DNA from: a bacterium
GTDB lineage: Bacteria > Krumholzibacteriota > Krumholzibacteriia > LZORAL124-64-63
NCBI GenBank assembly: GCA_016712675.1
Contig: JADJQR010000001.1
Location: 1,922,001-1,986,000, forward strand
Direction of reading: 5' to 3'
Length of the DNA stretch: 64,000 nt
In this document: in pieces, positions 53,746 to 62,655 of the stretch
Position numbering within the stretch: position 1 is the stretch's first letter
Layout: each line of letters opens with the position of its first letter
The notes under the pieces: generated by a model
The model's input: the letters and a program-made list of their open reading frames with translations, nothing else
Databases searched by the model: none
What the model was told of the DNA's origin: nothing
Made by a program: the position numbers and the translations under genes

Positions 53746-56019
53746 ATGGCTATCCAGTGGTCCGTCCCCTCCTGGTTGTGGCCCCTGCTGCTGGTCCTGG
53801 CGGCAGGGGCCGTCGTATTCACGACGATCATGTACCGACGCACGGTCCCGGATCCGGGACCAGGTTTGCGACGCCTGCTTGTGGTCCTGCGCGGGGCGGC
53901 GCTCGGGCTGTTGGTTGTGGCCGCGGCCGGCCCGGTGACGTCGTGCCTGCGGCCTCGCCTGCAGCCGGCCGAACTTCTGCTCGTAGTCGAAGACTCTGCC
54001 AGCATGGCTCTGGCGGCCGACGCCGCCGGGTCCGGCGCGCCGGGCCGCTGGGACGTCGCGCTTGCGGCGCTCGCCCACGTCGATTCCGTCTTTGCCCTTG
54101 TCCAGCCCGGCGTCCGGCGAACCTGGCTGCGCGGCAATGGCCTGCAGCCGCTGCAGGAACTCGGACCGGGCGACGGCTCGATGTCTCCTCCGGCCCGGCA
54201 GGGCACCTCCCTGACCGCGCTGTCCCGCCGCCTGCACGAGCGGGTGACGGGCCGTCCGGTGCGGGCCGTCGTGCTCGTGAGTGACGGCGGAGAGACCGTT
54301 CGGGACGCACAGGACGCGGCTCTGGCCAACGCGGCGGCGGCCCTGCCGTTGAGAGTCCTGGGTGTGGGCCCCGGCGACGAACTGGTCGACCGGGCGCTGG
54401 TGGACGTCCGTCATGCCGAGACGACCTATGTCGGCCAGGACCTGGCGGTCGAGTTCGCCGTCGCGGAGCCGTCGCCATCCGTTTCCAATGGCGACGTGGT
54501 GGTCACGCTGAGCGATCCGGACGGCATCGTGGCGGCCGATACCCTGCGAGGCGACGGCGCGCTCCTGCCCGGTCGACTCGTCTTCCGTCCGCGCTCCGAA
54601 GGACTCCTGCCGTTGCGCCTGGAAGTCTCGCCGCTGGCCAACGAACGTTTCCGCGGCAACAACAGCGCGTCGCTCGTGGTGGACGTTCGTCGGGATCGGT
54701 TGCGGGTGCTGGTCGTGGCGGGCACGCCCGGCTGGGATGTGCGTTTCCTGGCAGTGGCGGCCGCGGCCGAGCCCCGTCTGGCGCTGACGGTGGCCTATCC
54801 CGCGGCCGATGGCCTAGTCCTTGCGGACAGCCTGAAACCGTGGCTACCGCCTCGCGCCGCGGAGGAATGGGCGCAGTGGGATGCCGTCGTACTGACAGGG
54901 TGGACGGGCATCGTTGCGCGCCTCGATTGGACGTCGCTGGGGCAGGCGGTCGAAGGTGGCCTGGGGCTGCTCGTTCTCCCCTCCTCGTCGGTCGGGCCGA
55001 CGGGCGGTCCCGTGGCAGTCGCTCCGCCGGCGCCGTTGATGGCCCTGCTGCCGGTCGCCGCGACGCCGTGGCGCTGGGAGCCAGGCGCGCGCTTCGCCGC
55101 GCCGACAGCAGAGGGGGCTCGCCATCCCGTGCTGGATGGGGTGGCGGCAGGTCAGGCGGGTATGGCGCTCGCGGCGCTGCCGCCGTGGCGGGAAGTCGTT
55201 CGCGTGGTTCCCGGCCCCTCGGCGGCCACGCTCCTGGCGGGCACGACCGCCGGCGGTGGCGGGAACGGGATTCCCGCGCTCGTGGTGGCGCCGCATGGGC
55301 AGGGGCGCGTGGCCTGGTTCGGGGTGCGTCATGTCTGGGAGTGGGCTTTCTGGGAGTTGCCAGGCGGGCCTGGCGCTGGACGCGAGCAGCCGGCGCGGCG
55401 CACGTTGCGCAACTTGCTGGTCTGGTTGGCGGGCGGCGACGGCAGCGGCGGGCTGGGCTTCGCCACCCGGCCGGGCGCCTGGCAGGAAGGACAGCCGGTT
55501 CGCATCGCGGCGCGTTGGCGCAACCTGCGGGGCGAGCCGGTGACCGACCGCCTGCCGCACTTGGAACTGCGCCCTGCCGGTCCGGGTGCCGACACGACGG
55601 CCGTGCGCACCTTCGAGATGACTGCCGTCCCGGGGGTGCCCGGCGACAGCTCGGTGGAGGTCGCCGCATTGGCCCCGGGCCGCTACGGGGTCCGCCTGGT
55701 GGCGAAGGGTGAACCGTCGGTGACAGGAGCTGCGGCCGAGCTCCTGGTCAGTGACATCTCGGTCGAGACCACGCAGGTCAGGCAGGATCGAAGTCGGCTT
55801 CAGCAGCTGGCGGCCCGGGCCGGCGGCACCTACCGCGACCTGGGTCGATCGGGCAGCCTCGCCGAGTTGGAGGCTGAACTGCTGGGGCTCGATTGGCGCG
55901 GCGTCGAGGATCGCCAGAGGCGACGGCTCGATCTGCGCTCCGGTTGGCCGCTGATCGCCGCCGTGACGCTGCTGCTGGGCTCCGAGTGGTTCCTGCGGCG
56001 TCGACACGGCCTTCTGTGA
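53746..56019 (+). CDS. Membrane-anchored VWA-domain protein with GATase-like region
   Basis: A 757-aa protein with two N-terminal membrane helices (PSWLWPLLLVLAAGAVVF; VVLRGAALGLLVVAAA) and one at the C-terminus (WPLIAAVTLLLGSEWFL), a BatA/BatB-like or DUF-type VWA layout. The VWA metal site reads VVEDSASMA: aligned to the usual DxSxS, the first Asp is Glu here. The Thr (GTSLTAL) and Asp (VLVSDGGET) positions remain. Residues about 325-560 resemble the glutamine-amidotransferase-like module of large VWA membrane proteins (VLVVAGTPGWDVRFL, LVVAPHGQGRVAWFG). The bulk faces outside the cytoplasm. It follows ppdK by 15 bp and precedes a lamin-tail protein by 38 bp. Function unknown. Confidence 0.72.
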   Translation: MAIQWSVPSWLWPLLLVLAAGAVVFTTIMYRRTVPDPGPGLRRLLVVLRGAALGLLVVAAAGPVTSCLRPRLQPAELLLVVEDSASMALAADAAGSGAPGRWDVALAALAHVDSVFALVQPGVRRTWLRGNGLQPLQELGPGDGSMSPPARQGTSLTALSRRLHERVTGRPVRAVVLVSDGGETVRDAQDAALANAAAALPLRVLGVGPGDELVDRALVDVRHAETTYVGQDLAVEFAVAEPSPSVSNGDVVVTLSDPDGIVAADTLRGDGALLPGRLVFRPRSEGLLPLRLEVSPLANERFRGNNSASLVVDVRRDRLRVLVVAGTPGWDVRFLAVAAAAEPRLALTVAYPAADGLVLADSLKPWLPPRAAEEWAQWDAVVLTGWTGIVARLDWTSLGQAVEGGLGLLVLPSSSVGPTGGPVAVAPPAPLMALLPVAATPWRWEPGARFAAPTAEGARHPVLDGVAAGQAGMALAALPPWREVVRVVPGPSAATLLAGTTAGGGGNGIPALVVAPHGQGRVAWFGVRHVWEWAFWELPGGPGAGREQPARRTLRNLLVWLAGGDGSGGLGFATRPGAWQEGQPVRIAARWRNLRGEPVTDRLPHLELRPAGPGADTTAVRTFEMTAVPGVPGDSSVEVAALAPGRYGVRLVAKGEPSVTGAAAELLVSDISVETTQVRQDRSRLQQLAARAGGTYRDLGRSGSLAELEAELLGLDWRGVEDRQRRRLDLRSGWPLIAAVTLLLGSEWFLRRRHGLL

Positions 56020-56057
56020 ACGACTGAACCGACTTCCTCCCGGAAAGCCGGATCGCG

Positions 56058-57764
56058 ATGCACGGGACCGCCATCGGTCCGCTGGCCGTCGTCTGCCTGC
56101 TGAACGCCTCGACCGTGGCGGCGCAGGTGATCATCAACGAGTTCCTGCCCGACCCGGACGGCGCCGATGCGGGACGCGAGTTCGTCGAGCTGCTCAACAC
56201 CGCGTCGGAGCCTGCCGATCTGAGTGGCCTGAAGCTCGAGTTCGCCAACGGCGCCGAGGGACCCCAGTGGCAGGTCCGCTGGACGGGCTCGCTGGGCCCG
56301 CAACTGGCGCCGGGCGCGCGCTTCCTGATCGTGGATCGGGGCTGGGCCGGGGCCGCCCGCGCCGATGCCGAGGTGTCGCTGGCCCTGCAGAACGGGCCCG
56401 ATGCGATCCGCCTGGTGGGCGACGGCGTGGTTCTGGACCTGGTCGGCTACGGCGCCCTCTCCGATACCCTGCTGATGGAGGGACGCCCGGTTATCGTAGC
56501 CGTCGGGCGATCGCTTGCGCGACGCCCGGACGGACGCGACACCGATGACAACCGCGCCGACTTCGTGGCCGCCGCTCCTTCGCCGGGTGCCCCGAACTTC
56601 GCGACACGGGCGCTGGTCGCGCTCGAGAGCAGCGTCGAACCGCCAAGCCTGTCCGCTCCGGGTGGGCCCGTCGCCGTCGCCGCGCTGCTGCGCAACGACG
56701 GAGTGGAGGACCTGCCTACCGCCCGTCTGAGGCTCGCCTGTGGTCCCGACACCGTCGGCGCCATGTTGGACGCCGTCCCCAGCGGCCAGGAGCGGCGGGT
56801 CGAGTGGCTGTTGCGGCCGGCGGCCGCGGGCCGGTGGCCGCTGCAGGCCCGGCTCGAACTGCCGGCCCTGCCCGAGACGATCGTCGTCAGGCTTGGGCAC
56901 CTGCAGATCGGCGCGGCTGAACTGCGCGTGAGCGAGGTACTCGGCGCGCCACGTTCGGGCCAGGGCGAGTGGATCGAACTGGAAGCCGTCGGCGATCCGC
57001 TGCCGACACCCGGCGCGTACCGTCTCCGCGACGAGGACGGCGGCTGGGTCGCGCTGCCGGCCCTGGACCTGGCGGCCGGGCGGAGGCTGATCGTTGCGCA
57101 GGATTCGCTGGCGCTCGCGGGCTGGCTCGCGGCCAACGCCGCCGGTCCGCCCGACGCGAGCGGATGCGGGGCGACGATCGTGCCGGCGGCGCCGTGGCCG
57201 TCCCTCAACAATGCGCCGCCGGACGGCCGCACCCGCGCCGACCGGGTGCTACTAGCCGACTCCCTCGGGACGATCCTCGACCACGCCGATCTGGGCGAGG
57301 ACGGGCGAGCGTTGACCGGCGATCGCTCGCTCGAACGCGTGGCACCGGGCCCAGGTGCGTCGTCTGTCGCGCCGTGGGCCGAGTCACTCGCGGCGGCGGG
57401 ATCGACACCTGGGTGCCCCAACAGCGTCGATCCGCCTGCGGGTGCCGGTGCCACTGGCGCCGATGGCCTGGCCGTGGACCCGCCGCTCGTGTCGCGGCCC
57501 GGGGGCCAGGCGACCGTGCACCTGCGATTCGAGGTACCGACCGGCGCCGGCGGCTGGGACCTCGGGGTGTTCGACCTCGACGGCCGACCCGTGCGTGACC
57601 TCGGCGGCGACGGGCTGGGGCCCGGACCAAGGGCACTATTCTGGGACCTCCGGGATGACCAGGCGCGGCCGGTCGCAGCCGGTGGCTACATCGTGGCCCT
57701 GCGCTGGCGTGGCGGCGGCCGCGGCCAAGCGACACCGGTCCGTCGCCTGGTGGTCGTGCGATGA
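56058..57764 (+). CDS. Secreted lamin-tail-domain protein with FlgD-like C-terminal domain
   Basis: A 568-aa exported protein. A short signal peptide (to about 22, VAAQ) leads directly into a lamin tail domain (VIINEFLPDPDGADAGREF). A second, weaker one begins near residue 293 (LRVSEVLGAPRSGQGEWIELE). The C-terminal 90 residues form a FlgD-like beta domain (LGVFDLDGRPVRDLGGDG, VAAGGYIVALRWRG). Bacterial lamin-tail domains are found on secreted nucleases and adhesins; no nuclease motif is seen. The ATG at 56058 has a modest GGAAAG upstream. Its stop overlaps the next ATG (ATGA). Confidence 0.75.
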   Translation: MHGTAIGPLAVVCLLNASTVAAQVIINEFLPDPDGADAGREFVELLNTASEPADLSGLKLEFANGAEGPQWQVRWTGSLGPQLAPGARFLIVDRGWAGAARADAEVSLALQNGPDAIRLVGDGVVLDLVGYGALSDTLLMEGRPVIVAVGRSLARRPDGRDTDDNRADFVAAAPSPGAPNFATRALVALESSVEPPSLSAPGGPVAVAALLRNDGVEDLPTARLRLACGPDTVGAMLDAVPSGQERRVEWLLRPAAAGRWPLQARLELPALPETIVVRLGHLQIGAAELRVSEVLGAPRSGQGEWIELEAVGDPLPTPGAYRLRDEDGGWVALPALDLAAGRRLIVAQDSLALAGWLAANAAGPPDASGCGATIVPAAPWPSLNNAPPDGRTRADRVLLADSLGTILDHADLGEDGRALTGDRSLERVAPGPGASSVAPWAESLAAAGSTPGCPNSVDPPAGAGATGADGLAVDPPLVSRPGGQATVHLRFEVPTGAGGWDLGVFDLDGRPVRDLGGDGLGPGPRALFWDLRDDQARPVAAGGYIVALRWRGGGRGQATPVRRLVVVR

Positions 57765-58618
57765 GGCGCCGTGGCGCGATCGCAGCAATGGTACGCCGCG
57801 GGGCCGGTGCGCTGGGAGCCCTGCTGGCCGTTCTCCACCTGGCCTGGGCGGTGCCCTCTGTTGCGGCCGGCCTGCGCCGGCTCGACAGCGCCTGGCTGCT
57901 GCCTGGGGCCCTGCACGACGTCCTCCTGGGCCCCGCGCCGACGGCGCCGACGGCGCCGACGGCCACCGGCGGGCCATGGCTGCGCGCTGCCCAGTCGACG
58001 CTGTACGGGCTGCCCGAGCTGCCGGTGCGCCTCCTGGCGATCGGTGCGGCCGGCCGGCGGTGGGCCGCCGAAGCCGGCTGGGAGATCCTGGGCGGCGATG
58101 CGCTGCGCGATAGTCGGCTGACGGCCCGCGGTTCGTTTGGCGACCGTTGGCGCGTGGGCCTGTGGGCTTCCCGGCGCACCGTGCGACTCGGCGCGGGCGA
58201 GGCGGGCCAGGCGTTGGCCTGCGACCTCGAAGTCATGGCCTGCGGCACACACCCGGCCGTCGGGACCTGGATCGCGGCCCTGCAGTGGCCCGTGTTCCGT
58301 TCCGCCGACAATTGGATCGGAGCGGAGCCCGAAACGCGGCTGCGCGCGGCCCTGGCGGCCCCGGGGCGCGCCGTGTCGCTGTCGCTGGACGTCGGCGAGG
58401 ACGGCAGCCCTGCCTTCGGCTGGGAGGCGATGGCGGGCCTTGGCGGAGGTCTGGGTCTTGCCTGGCGATCGGACCGGGCGAGCGGTGCTGTCGGCGGTGG
58501 GCTGGTGTGGCGACGGGGGCGGGTGCGGGTGCGCACAAGCCACCTCGCGCATCCGGAACTGGGCTTGACCCACCGGGCCGAGATCTGCGTCGGCACGCCC
58601 GGGGGCGCGCCATGGTGA
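57761..58618 (+). CDS. Exported protein of unknown function, possibly outer-membrane
   Basis: A 285-aa protein with a basic start and one hydrophobic segment (ALGALLAVLHLAWAVPSVAA), probably a signal peptide. The rest has short alternating beta-like strands (RWRVGLWASRR, RVRVRTSHLAHP) compatible with a small barrel. Near residue 58 three tandem copies of a 9-bp unit encode AlaPro-Thr repeats (APTAPTAP). I do not recognise a family. It is translationally coupled to genes on both sides by stop-start overlaps, which argues that the three products act together. Confidence 0.55.
   Translation: MRRRGAIAAMVRRGAGALGALLAVLHLAWAVPSVAAGLRRLDSAWLLPGALHDVLLGPAPTAPTAPTATGGPWLRAAQSTLYGLPELPVRLLAIGAAGRRWAAEAGWEILGGDALRDSRLTARGSFGDRWRVGLWASRRTVRLGAGEAGQALACDLEVMACGTHPAVGTWIAALQWPVFRSADNWIGAEPETRLRAALAAPGRAVSLSLDVGEDGSPAFGWEAMAGLGGGLGLAWRSDRASGAVGGGLVWRRGRVRVRTSHLAHPELGLTHRAEICVGTPGGAPW
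57935..57961 (+). repeat. Tandem 9-bp repeat, three exact copies, in frame
   Basis: GCGCCGACG repeated at 57935, 57944 and 57953 inside the exported-protein gene. Unit length is a multiple of three, so slippage would change length without frameshift. Confidence 0.7.
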
Positions 58619-60228
58619 ACCTCACCGTGGCAGGGCGGAATTCTAGCTATCGCTGTGCCTGGGGCGGCCGGGTCCCGTTAGTGCTCATGTGGGTGCTCGC
58701 GGCGACCGGCGCGGGCGCACAGGAACCCCCGCCGACCGAACCGGATTCCCTGGTCAGCGGCGAAGTGCCGCCGGAGCTGCAGGATGCGGTCGGCGAGCTG
58801 GACCTGGCCGACCAGCCGTTGCCGTGGCGGGATCTGGCCTTGATGGCCGTTCCGTCGGCAGCGCCAGCCGGCGAACCTGAGAGGTTCGCGTGGGTCTGGC
58901 GCAGCAATGCGGCGCCGGCCGGCCCCCGTCACGACGCTCGGCTGGACTTCCAGAGCGGTCGCTGGCGCGCCCGCGGCGCTTTGCGGGTCCGGACGGACGT
59001 GACCCCCGAACCGGTCGGGGCCGGCAGCGTCCAGCTGGGTCCGGCGCGCTTGTGGGCCGGGCACCTCACCCTGCGGCACGGCTTCGGCTTGACCGGGAGC
59101 GATCCGGGGCGGCGAGGCTCGCTGTCGGCTGACCAGGGCATCGGGGGGATCAGCGGGGGCCTGGCGGCGCGGACCGCTTCGGGAGCCGGCGCTGGGGGCC
59201 TGCAGGCGGGTGTGGATCTCGCTTGCGGATCGTGGCGCCTGGCCGGTTTGGGTGGCGTGTCGGGCCCTTCTGCAGGAGGACCGCGCTGGATTGCGCGCCT
59301 GGAGCGCGCAGTCGCCGATACCCGTTGGGCGCTGGCGGCGGGGACCGACTCGGCCGGCTCGTTCCTCGGGGGCGCCGGACGCCTCGAACGGGACCAGCTT
59401 GCGATCAATTGGGAAGCGGCCGTGCTGGCGCCAGGCGATGGTCGCCGCGCGCAGGCCCTGGTGGTCGGGGCTGCCTGGCGTCCGTCGCCGCGGCTGCGCC
59501 TGGAACTGCTGTCGGGCCTGGCCGACGGTGTTGGCCGCGGGACGGCCGCCGTGCTGCCCGGCGAGGCGCGACGTGGCTGGGCAGTGCGCGTGGCCTGGCG
59601 CGATCGCGGGGCCGGCGCACTGGAGATCCTGGCACAGGGTTCGAGCGGTCCCGAGGCGCAAGTGGCGCCGAAGCGCCGACAGGCTGGCGTGCTCGAGGCC
59701 GGCTGGGAAAGGCGGACGGGCGGCGCCCTGTCGGTCCACCTTCGCTGCCGGCGGACAACCCGCTCGGACCTCGCATGGTCTGCCCGGGAACCTTGGCTGC
59801 CTGGAACGACCGGCCTGCCGCTGGTCCGGACGTCCCTGGCCGCCGGTGTGGAGCACGACGACGGCAGCCGGCGCGCCGCCCTGCATTGGCGCTCGTTCAC
59901 GGTCACCGGTAGCGGGACGGAGGGCAACCGGCAACTCGTGGCGGTGACCGGCGTCCGGCGTTGGCCCGGAGGCTGGGAAGCGTGGTTCGACGCCACGACC
60001 GCGTGGGGCGAACAGGTCGATCTCGTGCGTGCGGTCGTCCCGTTGCCGGGACTGGTCACGGCCAGGCACTGGGGCGCGTGGCGCGCCGAGACGTTGGCCG
60101 GCGCCGGCCGCCGGTGGGGAGCCGTCATCGTGCGCGCGGCCGTGGCGCGCCGGTTGCCGGTGGCTGCCACGTCGGGGATGGAAGAGGCGGTCTGGGAAGC
60201 CTGGATTGAGGCACGCGCTTCCTGGTAG
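58612..60228 (+). CDS. Predicted outer-membrane beta-barrel protein
   Basis: A 538-aa exported protein: signal-type N-terminus (VPLVLMWVLAATGAGAQ), then a helical acidic stretch (PPELQDAVGELDLADQPLPW) that recalls helix-hairpin-helix-bearing outer-membrane proteins of Bacteroidota. A long series of amphipathic strands follows (LWAGHLTLRHGFGLTG, RLRLELLSGLAD), and the last residue is an aromatic Trp in EARASW, typical of barrels. The ATG at 58612 overlaps the previous stop. It is the last of the VWA, lamin-tail, exported, barrel run. Family unassigned; barrel prediction is by pattern only. Confidence 0.62.
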   Translation: MVNLTVAGRNSSYRCAWGGRVPLVLMWVLAATGAGAQEPPPTEPDSLVSGEVPPELQDAVGELDLADQPLPWRDLALMAVPSAAPAGEPERFAWVWRSNAAPAGPRHDARLDFQSGRWRARGALRVRTDVTPEPVGAGSVQLGPARLWAGHLTLRHGFGLTGSDPGRRGSLSADQGIGGISGGLAARTASGAGAGGLQAGVDLACGSWRLAGLGGVSGPSAGGPRWIARLERAVADTRWALAAGTDSAGSFLGGAGRLERDQLAINWEAAVLAPGDGRRAQALVVGAAWRPSPRLRLELLSGLADGVGRGTAAVLPGEARRGWAVRVAWRDRGAGALEILAQGSSGPEAQVAPKRRQAGVLEAGWERRTGGALSVHLRCRRTTRSDLAWSAREPWLPGTTGLPLVRTSLAAGVEHDDGSRRAALHWRSFTVTGSGTEGNRQLVAVTGVRRWPGGWEAWFDATTAWGEQVDLVRAVVPLPGLVTARHWGAWRAETLAGAGRRWGAVIVRAAVARRLPVAATSGMEEAVWEAWIEARASW

Positions 60229-60273
60229 CGGCGTGCCGCTGGAACGCGCACGCTCCGGTTCCGGGGCGTTGTC

Positions 60274-61518
60274 GTGCAAGCGGCCCTTCTGGGATTCAAC
60301 CCGCCCGGCAACCTGCCGATGCCAGTGCCACGGAGCGCGCGCGCCGACCGCCAGACCCGAACCGAGGAAGAGCCCTTGCTGACGTATGTCTCCGCCAGCC
60401 CCCTGCTGCAGTCCGATCTCAGCCTCGATGTCCTGACGCCCACCGACGAGGCGCTGGACGAACTCGGCGCGATCGTCCAGCGCACGGATGATCCGTTCGC
60501 CTGGACGCGGTCGCTGGAATCCCTGTTGGCGGACGGTACCGGGGGCCGGCTGGGTCGCACCGACCGTTTGGCCGCGCTCCAGATGTTGGCGGCCGTCGGC
60601 GGCGCCACGGGCGCGCGCCTGCTGGCCGCGTTCTGGACGCAGTCCGATCACGTCGCCAGCGCCGCGTGTCTGGAAGCGGAACCGGGACTGGCACCGCTGG
60701 CGGCGCTGGTGGCTGCGCGCGTGCACGGTAGCCTCGACCTGCCGCAACTGGCGGGCGGCACGCTGCGGCTCGTCTCGCTCGCCGACCAACTCTGCCAGGA
60801 AGGGCTGCGCGACGCGGGCCTGGATCTGGTCACCGCCGCGGCGATCGTGCAGGCCAACCACGGAAACGGTCAGGTGGCGTTGCCGGTGGAGCGGGCGCTG
60901 GCCGCGGCCATCGAACGTCTCCTGGCCGCTCCCCATCCGTTCCGCGGCGGTCTCCGCGGCAGCCTGTCCGGAATCCAACTGGCCCCCGGGCTGGTCCTGG
61001 TCGATCTCGAACACGACCTGGAGTACTTCCCGCACGGCTTTCCGGTGTTGATCGACGGTGGTCGCTCCGCGCTGGGCGACAGCCAGCCCGCGGTGGCCGA
61101 GGGGAGCGAAGCGGTCGACGCGGACGAGGCGTCCGCCAAGGACGCGCTCGATCGCCTGCGGATGCGCAAGCTCGTCCTGGACAACATCATGTCCACGAGC
61201 GTGCTGCTGGAGTTCCTGCGCGACCCCAAGGTGACGTCGATTCCGGGCCTGGTGGCCGAGGTGGTCAACCGGACGCGCAACCCGCAGGTGATCGAGATCG
61301 TGATCGGCAACCGGGCATTGCACACGGGTTTCGCCAACAAGGCGGTGCCGCTGGCCTGCCTGCGCAGTCCGGTGAACGTGCCGGCCAAGGCGCTGCGGAA
61401 GTTCATCCACGTCAAATACGTGTCGAAAGTGGACCTCAAGCGGCTCGCGAACGACCGCACGGGCATCCGCCGCGAGATCGGCGCCGAGATCGTCAAGTAC
61501 CTCGATTCGCTCACCTGA
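60274..61518 (+). CDS. Protein of unknown function
   Basis: A protein of about 414 aa, mostly helical, with no signal peptide or membrane segment. I recognise no family. Regularly spaced helices (LAALQMLAAVGGATGARLLA, LLEFLRDPKVTSIPGL) suggest HEAT-like repeats. The C-terminal third is the most conserved-looking part (IHVKYVSKVDLKRLAND). The start is uncertain: GTG at 60274 has a poor ribosome site, while a TTG at 60376 has GAGGAAGAG just upstream and may be the real start. It stands alone between the barrel gene and arcC. Confidence 0.6.
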   Translation: MQAALLGFNPPGNLPMPVPRSARADRQTRTEEEPLLTYVSASPLLQSDLSLDVLTPTDEALDELGAIVQRTDDPFAWTRSLESLLADGTGGRLGRTDRLAALQMLAAVGGATGARLLAAFWTQSDHVASAACLEAEPGLAPLAALVAARVHGSLDLPQLAGGTLRLVSLADQLCQEGLRDAGLDLVTAAAIVQANHGNGQVALPVERALAAAIERLLAAPHPFRGGLRGSLSGIQLAPGLVLVDLEHDLEYFPHGFPVLIDGGRSALGDSQPAVAEGSEAVDADEASAKDALDRLRMRKLVLDNIMSTSVLLEFLRDPKVTSIPGLVAEVVNRTRNPQVIEIVIGNRALHTGFANKAVPLACLRSPVNVPAKALRKFIHVKYVSKVDLKRLANDRTGIRREIGAEIVKYLDSLT

Positions 61519-61581
61519 CAGTCCGTCGTTGGCCCGGTGCCAGCTCGCTCCGCCGCCGGCACCGCTGTGCCGCGGCTGCTG

Positions 61582-61610
61582 TTGACTTGCCTGCGCGTCA
61601 CCCCTAGGTT
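61582..61610 (+). promoter_or_regulatory. Sigma-70-like promoter for arcC-purD
   Basis: TTGACT (61582-61587), a 17-bp spacer and TAGGTT (61605-61610), 67 bp before the GTG at 61677. Confidence 0.5.
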
Positions 61611-61676
61611 TGGCCGTGCAAAGGGCTTTCGCGCACTGGGGTCCGCCCCGGAGCGCCCACTTGGCGGAGGATCCCC

Positions 61677-62630
61677 GTGACCGCACCGCGCCGCATCGTC
61701 ATTGCCTTCGGCGGCAACGCCATCATCCCTGTCGGCCAGGAAGGCACCTGGGAGCAGCAGTCGGCCATCACGCGCCAGACCATGGACCTGGTGGCGCAGC
61801 TGGCGGCCGACGGCCACCAGGTCGTCATGACCCACGGGAACGGTCCGGTGGTCGGGAACATCGTGCTGCGCGGCGACGCCGGCATGGCCGTCCACGGCAT
61901 CCCGCCGATGCCGATGTTCGTCTGCGGCGCCGACAGCCAGGGCGGCCTCGGCTTCATGCTGCAGCAGGCGCTGCAGAACGCGCTAAGGCGGCGCGGCATC
62001 GTGCAGCCGGTCGCCTCCGTGGTCACGCAGGTCCGGGTGGATGCGGATGACCCGGCGATGGCCAGGCCGACCAAGCCCATCGGCCCGTTCTACACCGAGG
62101 ACGAGGCCGAGCGCCTGCGCCTGGAAAACGGCTGGGCGATGGTCAAGGACGCCGGCCGCGGCTGGCGGCGCGTGGTAGCCAGCCCGCAACCGGTCGAGGT
62201 GATCGAGTGGGAGGCCATTCGCACACTGGTGCAGGGCGGCGTGTTCACCATCGCGGTCGGCGGTGGCGGGGTGCCGGTGGTGCGCCGCCCTGACGGCGAC
62301 CTTGAGGGCGTGGATGCGGTCATCGACAAGGACCGCGCCAGCGACCTGCTGGGGCGCCTGATCGGCGCCGACACGCTGGTGATCATCACCCAGGTGGCGA
62401 AGGTGTGCGCGCGCTACGGGCAGCCCGACCAGGAGGAACTGGACGAGCTGTCGGCCGAGCGCGCGGCGCGGATGCTGGCTGCGGGTGAGTTCCCTGCCGG
62501 CAGCATGGGTCCGAAGATCGAGGCGGCGCTGTCGTTCCTGCGTGGCGGCGGGCGCGAGGTCATCATCACCTCGCCCGAGCTGCTGCTCGCGGCGCTCGCC
62601 GGCCGCGGCGGGACCCGCATCGTGCCCTGA
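61677..62630 (+). CDS. arcC: Carbamate kinase
   Basis: Makes ATP from carbamoyl phosphate + ADP (or the reverse), usually the last step of arginine or agmatine/allantoin breakdown. The 317-aa amino-acid-kinase fold shows IVIAFGGNAI at the N-terminus, THGNGPVVGN, the lid segment and VIDKDRASDLLG, and ends with VIITSPE. The GTG at 61677 follows GGAGG by eight bases. No arcA, arcB or transporter is in the window, so the source of carbamoyl phosphate is not shown. purD follows after 25 bp. Confidence 0.94.
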   Translation: MTAPRRIVIAFGGNAIIPVGQEGTWEQQSAITRQTMDLVAQLAADGHQVVMTHGNGPVVGNIVLRGDAGMAVHGIPPMPMFVCGADSQGGLGFMLQQALQNALRRRGIVQPVASVVTQVRVDADDPAMARPTKPIGPFYTEDEAERLRLENGWAMVKDAGRGWRRVVASPQPVEVIEWEAIRTLVQGGVFTIAVGGGGVPVVRRPDGDLEGVDAVIDKDRASDLLGRLIGADTLVIITQVAKVCARYGQPDQEELDELSAERAARMLAAGEFPAGSMGPKIEAALSFLRGGGREVIITSPELLLAALAGRGGTRIVP

Positions 62631-62655
62631 AGTTAGAGCCGAGGAGGCCGAGTCC

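Noticed and set aside
58678-61686. A minus-strand open frame of about 1000 codons opposite the beta-barrel and unknown genes
   Set aside because: Antisense shadow, no family features, crosses several gene borders.
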